Of a stretch of DNA of 64,000 nucleotides, positions 22,119 through 33,550 are shown piece after piece. Within the stretch, counting starts at the first letter, position 1. Every line of letters begins with the position of its first letter. The notes under the pieces are model-generated. The model searched no databases. It was not told the origin of the DNA and worked only from the letters and a program-made list of their open reading frames with translations. This DNA is from Gnetum montanum (Eukaryota; Streptophyta; Gnetopsida; Gnetales; Gnetaceae): assembly GCA_015680685.1 (NCBI GenBank), contig MNCI01008033.1, forward strand, positions 367,159 to 431,158. Reading direction: 5' to 3'. The position numbers and the translations under genes are program-made.

Positions 22119-23537
22119 TAATCGAGTGTGTGGTGAAAGAAGAAGGAGAGATATGTAAATGGGAGAATCTTGAGAGATATCACTAGGATCCAAGTCTTCA
22201 AAAGAAGAAGGTCCACATTTATGATAAGGATAAAGAGGTAGCTCTTGATAAGTTGATTCCATAATGAATGTTGCCAATACAGAAGTTTATTGATGAACTT
22301 GAAGCAAAGTTTAATAGGATGTCATAGTGGATATATGAAAATGTTACAACTCTCGTAGAGACGGTAGAGGAGAAGGTAGCATAGAACAAACCAAGAAATC
22401 ACTATAAATGGAGGAAGCAGTACCAAGAAACAACCAGGAACACTTTTCTACCAACAAGAAAAATGGCTAAAGAAAGTGAAGCTATAAACATAACCACAGA
22501 CAAAGATAATGGATGTGACATCTACATTTATGACCATCCAAAGGGCCATTGCCTGGTCTTGTTGCATCTACATGAGTATTAGATAGGTGCATTAAATTTG
22601 AATTTTGTACAAAAGCACATGCCTAGGAGATTTCCTTTTCCACATGGTGATTATAGACAGTTTTACAAATAATTATACTATCCTAGGGGGATTGATTACC
22701 AACCTCAACATTGCTAACAACCATAGTGGCAAAGCCCACAATCGTGGGAGAGGTCACCACCACACCAAACCTATCCTTCCTATCAATAGAAATCATATGG
22801 ATATTATGTTCAACATTCTATTTCTACAAATAGTTCTACAACCTCTACTTCAAATCGCCATTATCACTATCTCGAGTATCATCAACCCATGACATCTCTT
22901 GAAGGATCACCACCTTGCATCTCTTACCATGCATCCTACCCTTGATATTCTTATCCTCTACCTCATCACATGCCACCACTAGTGACACAGGAAGGTTTAG
23001 CACCACAACATCAACAAACGAATCCCATTTGTGCTGCAAATGTGCATAAACATGGTGATACCAATAGGTTTTCATTGCAAACTCAAAAATGTCATTTCTT
23101 TGGGATAGGCCCCAAGTGAAAGTGTAATGCTCATAAACCTACCACATCATCTGAACTAGCATAATGCCAATATGGTGCACTACCTCCATTTTTACAACCA
23201 CCTTACTTTGATCTTACGCAAGGGCCATCATCCATTGTTACTCCAACACCAAATCACAACAATGAATCTAGCAGTGTGGGGAGACATACAAATCCATGCA
23301 TATCATATTATGATGAAGGATGCAATCATGGGCTAGACATTTGCAACGTTAACACAACTCACATCCTGATCCACCATACATTTAACAATCAAGTGTGTGA
23401 ACAACAACTTATCTATGCAACTACCACTAAACCAAGAGACACCCAGTGGCTCGAACATGAAAGGTTAACAATGTTTTATACATGCATGAAGCCTACCTAT
23501 TTGCTTATTAATTCTTACCACGGCCAATGATTTAGTT
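22119..23537 (+). pseudogene. gag: gag of E2, C-terminal part and tail
   Basis: Continues E2 gag after E3. The lysine- and glutamate-rich segment and a CDIYIYDHPKGHCLV block (about 22509-22555) match the nucleocapsid-like CSICQYEHPKGCCPM of E3, with one cysteine lost. A Pro/Tyr/His-rich stretch follows (22590-23230, for example YPLPHHMPPLVTQEG). A segment homologous to the post-protease linker of E3 comes next (CISYYDEGCNHG, ATTTKPRDTQWLEHE). There is no LDLG protease motif and no RT. The frame ends at TGA 23528-23530. The same arrangement in E6 argues that this is an inherited structure and not a private deletion. Confidence 0.75.
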
Positions 23538-24200
23538 GTGGGGGCAATCCCCCATTCTAACTTTCAAAATTAATAGGTGTTTTTTTAATCTTTTTGTTTT
23601 ACAATTTTTTATCATTTTCTTATTTCTTGATACAATTTTTCCTATCCTTTTCAACTTTTTCCACCTTTTGTTTACACTTTCTTTGTAAATAATCTCACTT
23701 GTGAATAAAATCATGTAGCCCATTCAAGTAAGTATTTCTCTATGTTGTCAGGTCATGAGGGACTGATTATTCGGATAGTGAGCCACACCATCCATCCACT
23801 CATCCCATCAATAAGAGGTTCTTGCTTTGGTCATAATGATGTTCTTCTACATCATCAAAACTAGTAATAAATTCATAATCATTGTGCTTGGATAGGAAAG
23901 TGAACCAAGGGGGAATGTGAAGGGTGTGACATCAAGGGGATTTGTGGATTCTCTTTGACCACTTTTGTATGTTCTATCATTTTGCTTTGATTGTAATAAT
24001 ATTCTTGTAGATCTAATGAAAAATGGAAGTAAGAGTAACATAAAAAGGCATTGAATAAATTTTTGAGGGTTCCACTGGAAAGATATGTACCCATGCTTGA
24101 AGGTTAGTGGCTTCTCAAATTTCATCAAAAGAAAGGTGCCATAAATAAGCTCCTCCCTTGGATAAAATGCCAAGTGATGTTACTCTATGCAACTATGGTA
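23538..24200. other. E2 noncoding region, left of E4
   Basis: Starts with the near-palindrome GTGGGGGCAATCCCCCAT (23538-23555). The rest is T-rich and noncoding, with blocks shared with E1 and E6 (GATAGTGAGCCACACCATCC at 23775). It stops at the E4 insertion point. Confidence 0.7.
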
Positions 24201-24205
24201 GTCTT
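24201..24205. other. Left target-site duplication of E4 (GTCTT)
   Basis: GTCTT here and at 43920-43924. The uninterrupted equivalent in E6 reads GATAGTCTTATGGTTG (60927-60942), which confirms the empty site. Confidence 0.95.
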
Positions 24206-25711
24206 TATAGTGACCGAAAACATTGATGGCTGGAAGAATACACCAAGAGGTCCGTAGGTGCACAACTTTGACCTTGCATCCATGTGAGGGCCTGTTGAAA
24301 ATAGAGACGGGGTGCCCAAAATGGTCCATGTAAATGCTAAATAAATGTGCAAGAAGTGAGTGAGAGAGAAAGTAGTGCCACCCTAAATGAGAGGAGCATA
24401 GTTAACTACAAGGAAAAGGTAAGGAGGTATGCGATGTAAAAATAGCAATAGTAGGTAGCATAGTCATATCCTCAAGGTGTTTGGGCTATGAAGAATAATG
24501 TCTACTATGAGGTTTGGGCTTGTTGAGTTGGTTGCCATGTTGTCCTGTGGGCTATAGTAGTTTGTGGTGTGCTGTGGTGATGTGCAGTAGTGCCAAGTGC
24601 TAGTCTGGTGTCTGCCAAAATGCCAAGTGCACTTGAATGCAAAGATTGCCAAGCATGCTAATGTTCAAATTTTCCAATCGAATGCTTCTAATGCCAACCC
24701 CTAAAATGTGAAACACTGGGGTATTTATAGGGTTAGGATTACCATGAATTTTGGATTGGGCTCCATGTGGCAGAGGGATAGTTGGGACTACGTTGCACCT
24801 AACTACACTCCCACTAAAGCAAACAGTGTTCTACTGGTATGCTTCAATGGACCCTATGAGACTACTAGACTATGACTACATTACAAAGACTACATGTGCA
24901 AGTGCCAAATAGACTACAATGTACTTGAAAATAATGCAAAATAGTGCAGTTTTGAAGACTGCGCTCCAGGACTATGTTGTCCACTCTCTTGAGTGACGTC
25001 AAGCATAGGTAAAATTTGGGGCCAACTGGGGGATGTGAAAGAAATTCAAATTGCTGATCTTGCTTATAGGAGAGGTATTAGAGTTGAGATGAAGGCTAAT
25101 GCTAAGTTTTGGAGGCTTCTAGAGGCAATTCTACATGACTGTGTTGACTATGCGCTAGAGCATAGTCCTAAAAGTTAGACAGATTTTGCAAAAAATGTGT
25201 TCTAGTGCTGACTATGCTAACTATACTCTAGAGTGTAGTCCTGATAGTGAGAATTTAGTCCTAACCCTTAAGAAAATTTTTGCAAAACTAATGTCCTCAT
25301 ATAGACTACACTGACTACACTTTGAAGCATTGTAGGGAGCATAGTCTCATAAGTTAGAAAATTTGCCAAACTATTTCTTTCATGCCAAGCTAGTTGGAGA
25401 GCTTCTGGCTTGACACTTGGGTGAATTTGAAAAACTAGCCATTCATGTGTTGACTACATTGACTTCACTCTAGAGCATAGTCTTGGTAGTGAGAGCATAG
25501 TTCCCACACTTAGAAAAATTTGCAGCTACTGTCGACACTTAGAACAATCTTGCAAATCTAGACTTATGTTGCAGACTATGCTAACTACGCTCTAGAGTGT
25601 AGTCCTAGTAGTGGGGAGAATAGGCCAAACACTTAGAAAAAAATTTCCTTCTATTGAAACTTATGAAAATTTGGTATCAAGATGTAGTGGCCTAAATTTG
25701 GTGGTGTTTCA
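24206..25711 (-). repeat. 3' LTR of E4 (family D, 1506 bp)
   Basis: On the minus strand it runs TGAAACACCACCAAATTT ... GTCACTATA. Minus-strand TATA box CTATAAATAC is at 24721-24730. The U3 half (24960-25640) holds repeated near-palindromes built from GACTATGCTCT and its reverse complement (for example at 25149, 25223, 25577). A stretch of about 190 bp present in the 5' LTR (about 42395-42590) is missing. Confidence 0.9.
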
Positions 25712-25732
25712 TTGACCCCTCTTTGTTGATGT
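25712..25732 (-). other. Polypurine tract of E4
   Basis: Minus strand: ATCAACAAAGAGGGGTCAA immediately before TGAAACACC of the 3' LTR. Confidence 0.75.
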
Positions 25733-27409
25733 CTAGAGGAGTGGCCCGAGAGACATCGACAAAGAATTGGAAAACACCATAGCAGGCTTGGCACCAACAT
25801 CACTCGTCAATGTCTAATTGGATGTCATTGCACTATGCTCAAGAGTGCTAAGGATTATGGTATGTTGGAGGGAAAAAGTGTAGAGAACATGCTAAGGATG
25901 GTAGGGGAGGCGGAATGCACACAAAAGGTGATGTTGCAAGATGCAGAGTTAGCACGGTTGATGGTGATCATGGCATTAAGGTAGCTTGTCACCAAAATAG
26001 TGATCTCTAATCGAAATGCTTATGAGAGAGTCAGCATCCATGGCACTAGAATGGCTTGCCCCTAAAATTATGACCCCTCCTCATAGTGCTTATGAGAAGG
26101 TTGATGTAGATTCAGGGTTGGACCCATTATGAAATTACAGCTCTACTAATTTTTACTTAGGGACATGTTTTGACCTCTTTCTCTTTTTTTTTGACTTTTT
26201 TTGCCTTTTTTGCTATGAGGCTATCCTACTTTGGATTCTGCACATTGTGAAATGCTAACTGTATAATGCTTTCCATCAGGTGGAGTATTTTCCACTTAAC
26301 AAGATTTGCTTTAGTGTAATCATGTCGCATCTATAAGATAGGTGTTTCCTCGTTGGGATGATTTGTGTTACATTCACTTGGGCTTTGATTAGCCCATAAA
26401 GGCTCCCCACAAGATGAGTTGTGTTACATCCATCATGGGTTCTATGGTTGACTTAAAGGGTGCCATGTGCATTGGAGGGGTTTACAAGCTCGACGATGTA
26501 GGGGAAGGTGGGAAAGTGCAAGGTAAAAGGGGTAAATGTAAGTAGGCTATAGTAGGGTAATAGGGATGTGTGCTCTTGAGTGGCTTGACAAGTTCAATCA
26601 TGCACATTAGAGCAATGTGGCAACTTGCTACTACAATGAGATGCATCTCTGCATGACCACCTCCAGGGCTTTGTCCTATAAGCACAATATAGAGAAAATA
26701 AAAAAACAACCACACAACATGAGATGCGAGTAAATTGCTGGATGTGAGGATGCTACAAATGCTACAATAGCTAAACCAATTGCAAGTGTTTAAAAAGGTA
26801 GTAAAGGTGCCAGGGGTGATGATGTTGTAGGTGCTTGAGAGTCCATGCCACTAATAGAAGCTTAGGAGACTAGAAAAATTGCCAGGGACCATGACACTGT
26901 AGGTGCTCCCAAGCTCAAGCAATGGTAAGAGTCTGATAAAATCAGCAAAATCGCAAGGGACCATAACACTGCAATTTCTCTAAAGGGTGGTGCAGATGGC
27001 ATGGCTTAAAGCACCAACAAAATGCCTAAAGCTAGTAGTGTTGCAAGTGCTGCATGGAGTCGATAGTGTTGGCACTGATGAAAGGAGCTTTGAAAGATTA
27101 GCAAAATGCTCAAGGGTGATTTTAGAAGATCAAAAAAATGTTGAGGGGTGGTAATGTTGCAAATGTTCTAGAGGCCTCTCTTGATGATAAGAAATCCATT
27201 TTGGAACTACAGTGTCCCTGCCCCATGCACAAGATATAGCTATAGTGTCTTTGCCCTACCCATGAGATGTAGATAGACAAGAGGGAGGATTTGGTGGGGC
27301 TGGGGGGCGCACGAGAAGTTGAAAGTATTCTTGCTTGTTTGCTTGTAGAACTATGTGTAGTAAATTGTGAACCCAATTTAAGTTCTTGGTAGACTGTATG
27401 CTTCACTAG
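25733..27409 (-). other. E4 3' region with degenerate 70-80 bp repeats
   Basis: No gene was seen. Between about 26790 and 27170, five or six diverged units recur with the core AAAATTGCCAGGGACCATGACACTG and variants (26875, 26947, 27017, 27095, 27130; quoted core is split as AAAATTGCCAGGG and ACCATGACACTG). Short minus-strand open frames here look like chance. Confidence 0.5.
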
Positions 27410-27840
27410 TTTAAGGTCCTAGCAAAACATGAACCTAGTTTAAGGTCTTGGCAGACCATGATGCATGCTAATTTATTATCCTAGTAGACTACAACATGTA
27501 GTTTAATGTCGTAGTAGACATGCTATTGTGTCAGTTTAATGTCATGACCCAAAGACAAGCTATGCTAGTTTAATGTCATAGCAGATGAGTTGTGCTATTT
27601 TATAGTTATAATGGACTAGTTGTGCTACTTTATAATCATAGCAGACTATCTGTGCTAGTTTATAGTCATAGCACACTTGAGGTTTGGGTACTAGTTTAAC
27701 GTCATAGTGGACAAATGCTTTGCCAATTTATAGTCATAGTGGACTATCTGTGCCAGTTTATAGTCATAGCAGACTATCTATGCTAGTTTATAGTCGTAGT
27801 AGACTATCTATGCTAGTTTATAGTCATAGTGGACTATTGC
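27410..27840. repeat. 30-bp tandem repeat array in the E4 3' region
   Basis: About 12 units, best preserved at 27740-27835 with an exact 30-bp period (TGCTAGTTTATAGTCATAG plus CAGACTATCTA). Units degrade to the left. Variable tandem repeats in the 3' region are known in Tat/Ogre elements. Similar motifs occur at 31522-31612 and 37588-37780. Confidence 0.85.
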
Positions 27841-27879
27841 TTACCTTGCTTTTTTGAGATGCGGTGCTGCGTACTAGGC

Positions 27880-28990
27880 ATAGTAAGGCTTCAAGCACAA
27901 GTGATTCACCGGATTGGCAAATTAATTGTTGTCTTGATCAGCAAGCTTGAATGCTCCATTGTCATAGGCCTTGATGACCAAGAAAGGCCCTTCCTAGTTG
28001 GCTAAGAATTTATCCATAGGTTTGTGAATGGTCTTGAGGACTAAATCCCCTTTCCTGATTGGGCATTGATGTTGATTGTAATAGTGTTTTTGCTATTACT
28101 TTTCTTGATACCACTCGATGTGATCAAGTATTTTCATGTGCTCCTCCTTTATTGAATTAAGGTCCATGGTTCTCAACTCATTATTTTGAACCTCATCGAT
28201 GAAGTTTGAGAGGATGACATGGAGCAATGGAACCTACAATTCAAGAGGAAAAATGGCTTTAGACCCATAAACCAAACTATATGGCATCTTACCTATTGTT
28301 TTCATGCATGTTGTACGGTAGATCCAGAGTGCATAGACTAATTGCTCATGCCATCATCATTTGTTGCTGCTAAGCATCTTTTTCAAAAGGTTGATGATGA
28401 CTTTGTTTGTGGCCTTTGCTTGGCCATTCACCCATGGGTAGTACGACAATGAAAAGGAATGTTTGATTTCGAAGCACTAGCAAAAGGCTTTGGTCCAAAC
28501 ACTACTAAATTGTGGCCCATTGTCTATGACTATGATCATGGGTAAACCAAAATGGGTTACTATGTTATCAAGTATAAATTTGTTGACCTTCTACAGTGTT
28601 ATCTTCCTAAGGGGAATAGCTTCAATCCACTTTGTAAAATATTTGGTTGTGGTTATAATGAATCTATGTCCTATAGATGACTTAGGCATTATAGGTCCTA
28701 TGATGTCCAACCCCCAACATTGGAATGACCACATGATCTGTGTTGTGTGTAGTTCAATTGGTGGCATGTGCATTAAGTTACCATGCCATTGACAAATATC
28801 CCATGTTTTGAGCTTGGAGACATAATTACGCTCCATGTAAGGCCAATAGTAGTTGAAGCATCTAATTTTCATTGCCATTGCCCTGGGTGTTATGTGTCCT
28901 CTGCATAGTCCCTCGTGGACTTGTTCAACAAGCGTCTATGCTTCGTTCTTGCTAATGTAGGTCAATAGTATGCCATCGTAGGATCTACGG
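27880..28990 (-). pseudogene. Integrase of E4
   Basis: Minus-strand reading shows an H-x-x-x-H and C-x-x-C zinc domain in decayed form (HEGLCRGHITPRAM, WDICQWHGN). The catalytic core follows with WGLDIIGP and VIDNGPQF. The third motif reads NGQAKATNKV, so the catalytic Glu has become Lys. The C-domain (GDLVLKTIHKP, NWEGPFLVIKAY) shows no chromodomain. The frame is open for 95 codons from 28878 and otherwise has stops. Confidence 0.85.
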
Positions 28991-29214
28991 CATAATGTGC
29001 TATTACCAATGATGACATACTATCATGATCATTTTTGCATTTGCATCCTTTTGGGTAGTGGTTAGATGCTATGAAGGTTCACCCTGTAGAAGGTATGCCT
29101 TAATGTTGTCATACAACTCTACTACATGGGTCGTGCTTATTGTGGCTATGGATGTAATATCAGTGGTTTGTGTGATAAGCATAGTGCAATCTACCACCAA
29201 GGTAGGTAGGGCAT

Positions 29215-29640
29215 GAAACATATTAAGTGCAATGCTTAAGGCCAACGTTGCTAAGGCATCAACTATGGTGTTTTCATTGTAGGGAATATGTTGAACATCA
29301 GCAGTTGAAAATTGTTTAAGTGAGTGCTTCGCTAGGTCATACTAAGGTTGTAAATGTTGAGCTTTATAAGCATAAACCTCAGTTACTTGGTTGACAACCA
29401 ATTGCAAGTCACCTTGGATTGCTAGGTTTTGTATTCTTAGGTCACGAGTTGCTAAGATGCCCCGGAGGAGACCTTCATATTCCGTCACATTGTTAGTACA
29501 TGAAAATGCAAAATGATACGTGAAGGATTAGATCTTCCCAGAGGGGAATGTGATAATGGTAGCGGTGCTACCTCCTTAAGAGGTCAAAGCACCGTCAAAG
29601 TGTAATAGTGCCTTGAAGTTGTCATACACTTAACTTATGC
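29215..29640 (-). pseudogene. Second, archaeal-type RNase H of E4
   Basis: LHFDGALTS, TNNVTEYEGLLRGILATRDL, GDLQLVVNQVTEVY and ENTIVDALATLAL supply the D-E-D-D pattern in the arrangement typical of the additional RNase H acquired by Tat-clade elements. One stop falls just after the first motif. It lies between the first RNase H and INT, as in other dual-RNase H plant elements. Confidence 0.8.
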
Positions 29641-29779
29641 TAGTGACATGCTCACTTGGAAATTCCAGATCTATTGCTATTTGATCATCGATTGGGAAAG
29701 CTGTAAGTTGTGTAGCTATTGCTTGACATTTGGTTGATGCTTGTGCAACATAATGTAGGTCAAACTTAATAGCTATTGC

Positions 29780-30120
29780 TTTCCAATGTGTAATGCAACT
29801 ACTCTTGTAGATATTTGTGGTAATGGCTCAGAGTACATTACTTTTGCAGATGATGTTGACTTGACTACGAAAATGATAGTGCCTTCACTTCTTAAGTGTG
29901 AAGACTATGATGAGGCAATTCTTTTCCACATCATTATGTTTTGCTTCATAGGCAACCAATGCATGGCTTAGGTAGTATACCAGGACCTCTATGCCATTGT
30001 GTTGACCTCTATGCCATTGTCTTGCTTTTGATAAAGTAGAGCAACGATGGATGTGTTAGAGGTAGTGAGGTAGATGTAGAAGGGTTTATCTCCTTATGGA
30101 GGGTAGACTGTCGGAGGTTG
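29780..30120 (-). pseudogene. First RNase H of E4 (decayed)
   Basis: PFYIYLTTSNTSIVALLYQ corresponds to the D-x-S start of the gypsy RNase H, with the Asp lost to Thr. MHWLPMKQNIMMWKRIASS corresponds to the E-containing helix, with the Glu missing. Many stops. This fits the degenerate tether domain expected where a second RNase H has taken over. Confidence 0.65.
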
Positions 30121-31397
30121 AGAAAGCTCCTATTTAATGTTGTCAAATGCCTCTTGGCATTGAGCTATCCACTCAAAGTGGATCCATTTCTTTAGCAAGT
30201 GTTGCATTGGCTGCAACTTGTCAGTCAATTGTATGATAAACCTACGTATGAATTACAATCTACCCTATAACCCTTATAGCTCCTTAAGGTTAGCCGATGG
30301 TACTAAGTTGATAATGGCCTTAACGTTATCGAGGTCTATGTGTATGCCTACTTCAGATACTTTGAAACCTAGCATGAAGCCTATCTTGATGTTGAAGACA
30401 CATTTCTTAGGATTTAACCTAAGTTCATGCTTCAAACAACATTTAAGTACAAGGTCCAAGTCATCTGCATGTTTATGTGCTACTTTGGACTTAACTACCA
30501 TGTTGTCAATGTAACCATTGAGTAGCCCTAACATGTAATCACTAAAAATGTACATCATGGCTTGTTGATAAGTTTCTCCTACATTCTTAAGTCCAAAGGG
30601 CATCATAGTGTAACAAAATGTACTACAAGGGGTCATAAAGGTAGTACTGAGTTGGTGCTCTAGGTTGATCTGAATCTAGTTGTACCTCAAGAACCCATCC
30701 ATTAAGGATAGCAAGGCACATCCAATTGTAGTATTGACCAATTGATCAATACTAGGTAATGAAAAATCATCTTTAATGGTTGCCTTGTTTAGGTTCCAGA
30801 AGTCTATGAAAATGCATATACTTTCATTTTTGTTGGGCACAACCATGATGTTGGAGACCTAGTCTATGTAGTCAATGGTCTAGATGAAACCATCTTTGTA
30901 GAGCTCAGTGATTTTATCATAGACTACCAACACCACTTCAGGCCTAACCTTGTGGGCTTTCTGCTTAGCTGGTTTTATGTTGGGATTAAGGATTATATTA
31001 TGTTGTACTACATAAGGATCTAGGCCTAGCATGTCTTCGTAAGACCATGTGAATGCCTTAATGTTTTCGTTGAGTACTTTTGCAATGTTCTGGGTATGTT
31101 GAGTCTCTAACAAAGAACTAAGTTTCAATGTTTTTACCTTGCCACTAGGTGTTGCTCTAGGGATTTCAATGAGGGAATCCTTAGTGATGTTAGTTGCCTC
31201 TAGATCTAGATCCTTCACTAGATGGTCTGGCTAATCTAGTGATGCCTCTATGGATGTTATGTATTCGTCATAGACTATGGGCTCAAGGTTTAGGCATTGT
31301 GGTTTAATACACCATGTGAGATCACCATGGGGCCTAGTGAGGACCAAAGGTGAGTGAAGATGCTTGTATGTAGCCATGCTATATTCCTGTAATAATC
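30121..31397 (-). pseudogene. Reverse transcriptase of E4
   Basis: Minus strand, starting just after a 3' splice site at 31398. Segments in order are IKAFTWSYEDMLGLDPYVVQ, ESICIFIDFWNLNKAT, FCYTMMPFGLKNVGETYQQA, the catalytic box GYIDNMVVKS near 30510, and MLGFKVSEVGIHIDLDNVKAI. The second Asp of YIDD is Asn here, a G-to-A change, so the enzyme would be dead even without its stops. The open frames 31218-30880 and 30636-30274 are the best preserved parts. Confidence 0.9.
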
Positions 31398-31440
31398 CTG
31401 CAAAAAAAATGTTAAGCCACACCTGTCTTAATTAAGTCAT
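31398..31440 (-). promoter_or_regulatory. 3' splice site before the E4 RT exon
   Basis: Minus strand: a pyrimidine run followed by CAG (AACATTTTTTTTGCAG, AG ending at 31398), then RT-side sequence GATTATTACAGGAATATAGC. This is a strong plant acceptor exactly between protease and RT, where Ogre-type elements remove an intron. No equally good donor was found after PR; the nearest is CTAG|GTGCCT near 38031. Confidence 0.55.
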
Positions 31441-31521
31441 ATGCACAAAATGAAGGAAAGCAATGCAATAAAAATTTACCTAAGTATGTAGCTACAATGT
31501 TAAGGAAGATGATCATATTTA

Positions 31522-31612
31522 TGCTAGTTTTAGGCCTTAGTAGGCCATGGAGGATAGTTTAAGATTTTAGCAGACCATGGTGTTCTAGTTTAAGGTCTTA
31601 GCGGACCATTGT
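31522..31612. repeat. Three ~32-bp tandem units in the PR-RT gap
   Basis: GCTAGTTTTAGGCCTTAGTA / ATAGTTTAAGATTTTAGCAG / CTAGTTTAAGGTCTTAGCGG, each followed by a (A/G)CCATG-like end. Related to the units at 27410-27840 and 37588-37780. Confidence 0.75.
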
Positions 31613-33229
31613 ATGCACTAAATGTGTCAATTTAAGTAAGGCTAGGAGTGCATAGGAATGTGAAGTTAGATTGGGCATTCATTAGATAGCAAGAAAAATT
31701 TAAAATTTTTCTAAGTCTAGGAGTGGCCAGAAAAATCAAAATTTTTTTCTATGTCTAGTGACTATGCTCTCACCCGACTATGCTCCCACCTAACTATTCT
31801 CTACACTATGCAAGCAAGGTTGAGCATAGTCTTGAGATTGGTAAAGCATTAAGTGGTCTCAGGGGGTATAACAGTGCATTTCATCTTGGGTAAGTTTGTC
31901 ACTTTCAAAGGTAAAAATACAAAATTTCAAAGTGTAGCACAATTTGTGAAGAGCGTATTTGCCAAGATGACACACCGAAGCAGCCACCAACATCCCAAAC
32001 TAACGAATGTTGATGAGGGAGAGCAAGCACTGGGACACTTGCTGTGGGCATGCGTGGAGGAGTAGAGGGCATCATCATCTACTAGGTACATCGACTACAC
32101 TCTCCCCTTTTGCCATTTTTTCTTTGTGCTTGTTCTTTTTTGCATTGAGGGTTTGGGGCTATAGGTGTTGGCACTCTACTATGGTAGGGACAGCTATTGT
32201 GGCCATTGCATCAAAGAGAAAGCACCTACACACATGGGGACAAGGTTTTTCTTATGATTGGTTTTCTTATTTTTTGTGGGCAAGGGTTTTGCTATTGTAC
32301 ATGGGATTGATAATGGGTTTTGGCATGGCCACAGTTACCATGGCAGTTAACGTGGCCTCTAGTAGAGAGGCCATGGGTTGCCATTGGGTCGTGCATAGGG
32401 CCATAGGTTTGGAGGGTTTGCTGTAATTTTTCATTTTCTATTTATATGTATTTTTATGTTATGCAATGGGTAAGGGCAAAGCAAGGATTGGGGGTTTGGC
32501 AGTGGTGGCCAAGGATGGCTTGCCATGTGCATAGGGTTCTCTACACAAGAACTTTTTTTGTTTTAAATTTTGTGATAGCACATGGTAGAGATTTAGGACT
32601 CAACAATAGTGATTAAGAGTTGCCGCATATAGGGTTATGGGCATAATGAAACCTTTGCAATTCTTATTTTTTGTGGACCAAATTTTTTCTACGCAAGGTA
32701 AGAATGTAGGCGCGGGCAGTGGCCATGAGCGGCTCAACGTATAGTAGGGTTGTGGCAGGGGTTTGCCCTACAAGTTTTTTTATTTTTAATGGTGAGGGTT
32801 CAATGCGCTAGGGGTGCATAGGGGCTATGGGAGCATCTTACCCCATGGTGTGGCTATGTAGCTGCAGGGGGCCGCAAGGGGAAGCACAATGCTAGGGGTG
32901 CATTTTCTATGTTTTTCATTGTTTCTTTTTTATTTTTTTGAAGAAGTTATAGTGGCATAGTGCATGGCAGCATTGTTAATGTAAGCAATATGGCCGCAAG
33001 GGCTGTGGCTGTGGTTGATGCTCGGCACATGGGGCATGATGAGAGTGACCAAGGGGGTAGTGTACAACACTGTAATGGGGCGTTGGGTGATGGAGAGAAG
33101 AGTGTTAGGGTAGTGACCAAGACTGAGTTCACTAGCCATGGCCAAGACTATGCTACTATCTCGAAGACACAATTGATGCCAAGTGTTCATCAAAATGGCC
33201 TATCCAACTATTGGTTCTATTTTTTTTGA
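31613..33229. other. Left part of the E4 PR-RT gap, no gene seen
   Basis: Contains GACTATGCTC motifs at 31746-31835, then low-information T- and G-rich sequence (32100-32930) with short open frames that have no recognisable content. Confidence 0.45.
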
Positions 33230-33550
33230 AATTTTTGGACTATGCTCTATAGGGAGCATAGTCAATAGTTAGAATTTTTTGCTGCAATATAGAGCTACAC
33301 TTTACAGTGTTCCAAAGTGTGGCCAGATTTAGAAAAATTTGCTATCTTTTTGGACTCCACTCTCGAGGGTAACCTAGAGTTAAAAGTTTTTGCAACTATT
33401 CTGGACTATGCTACCTAGAGTTAGAAACATTTTGCAAAAGTTGTGCAAAATGCTAAACTTGTGAAATGTACAATGCTAATGCAAAATTTCCAAAACATGT
33501 AAACTGTAATGCTAAATGTGCAAACCTATGAAACAAAATGCTAATGCCAT
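33230..33550 (+). promoter_or_regulatory. LTR-D-like palindrome region upstream of the antisense gene
   Basis: GACTATGCTCTATAGGGAGC (33239-33258) and the following ATAGTC, GGACTCCACTCTCGAGGG, TTAGAAAAATTTGC-type spacers and TGCTAATGC(A/T)AAATTTCC all occur in the E4 LTR (25140-25640, 24660-24690). This places LTR-like sequence about 0.5 kb upstream of the start of the antisense gene. A promoter role is inferred; no clear TATA box was found. Confidence 0.45.

Noticed and set aside
22114-23530. An independent gag gene
   Set aside because: It resumes E2 gag exactly after the AGAGC duplication of E3; not a new gene.
24993-25178. 61-codon plus-strand frame in the E4 LTR
   Set aside because: Inside U3 palindrome repeats and not kept in the other LTR.
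32007-32426. Plus-strand 139-codon frame
   Set aside because: Low-complexity Val/Ala/Met-rich translation with no conserved part or splice context; looks like chance.
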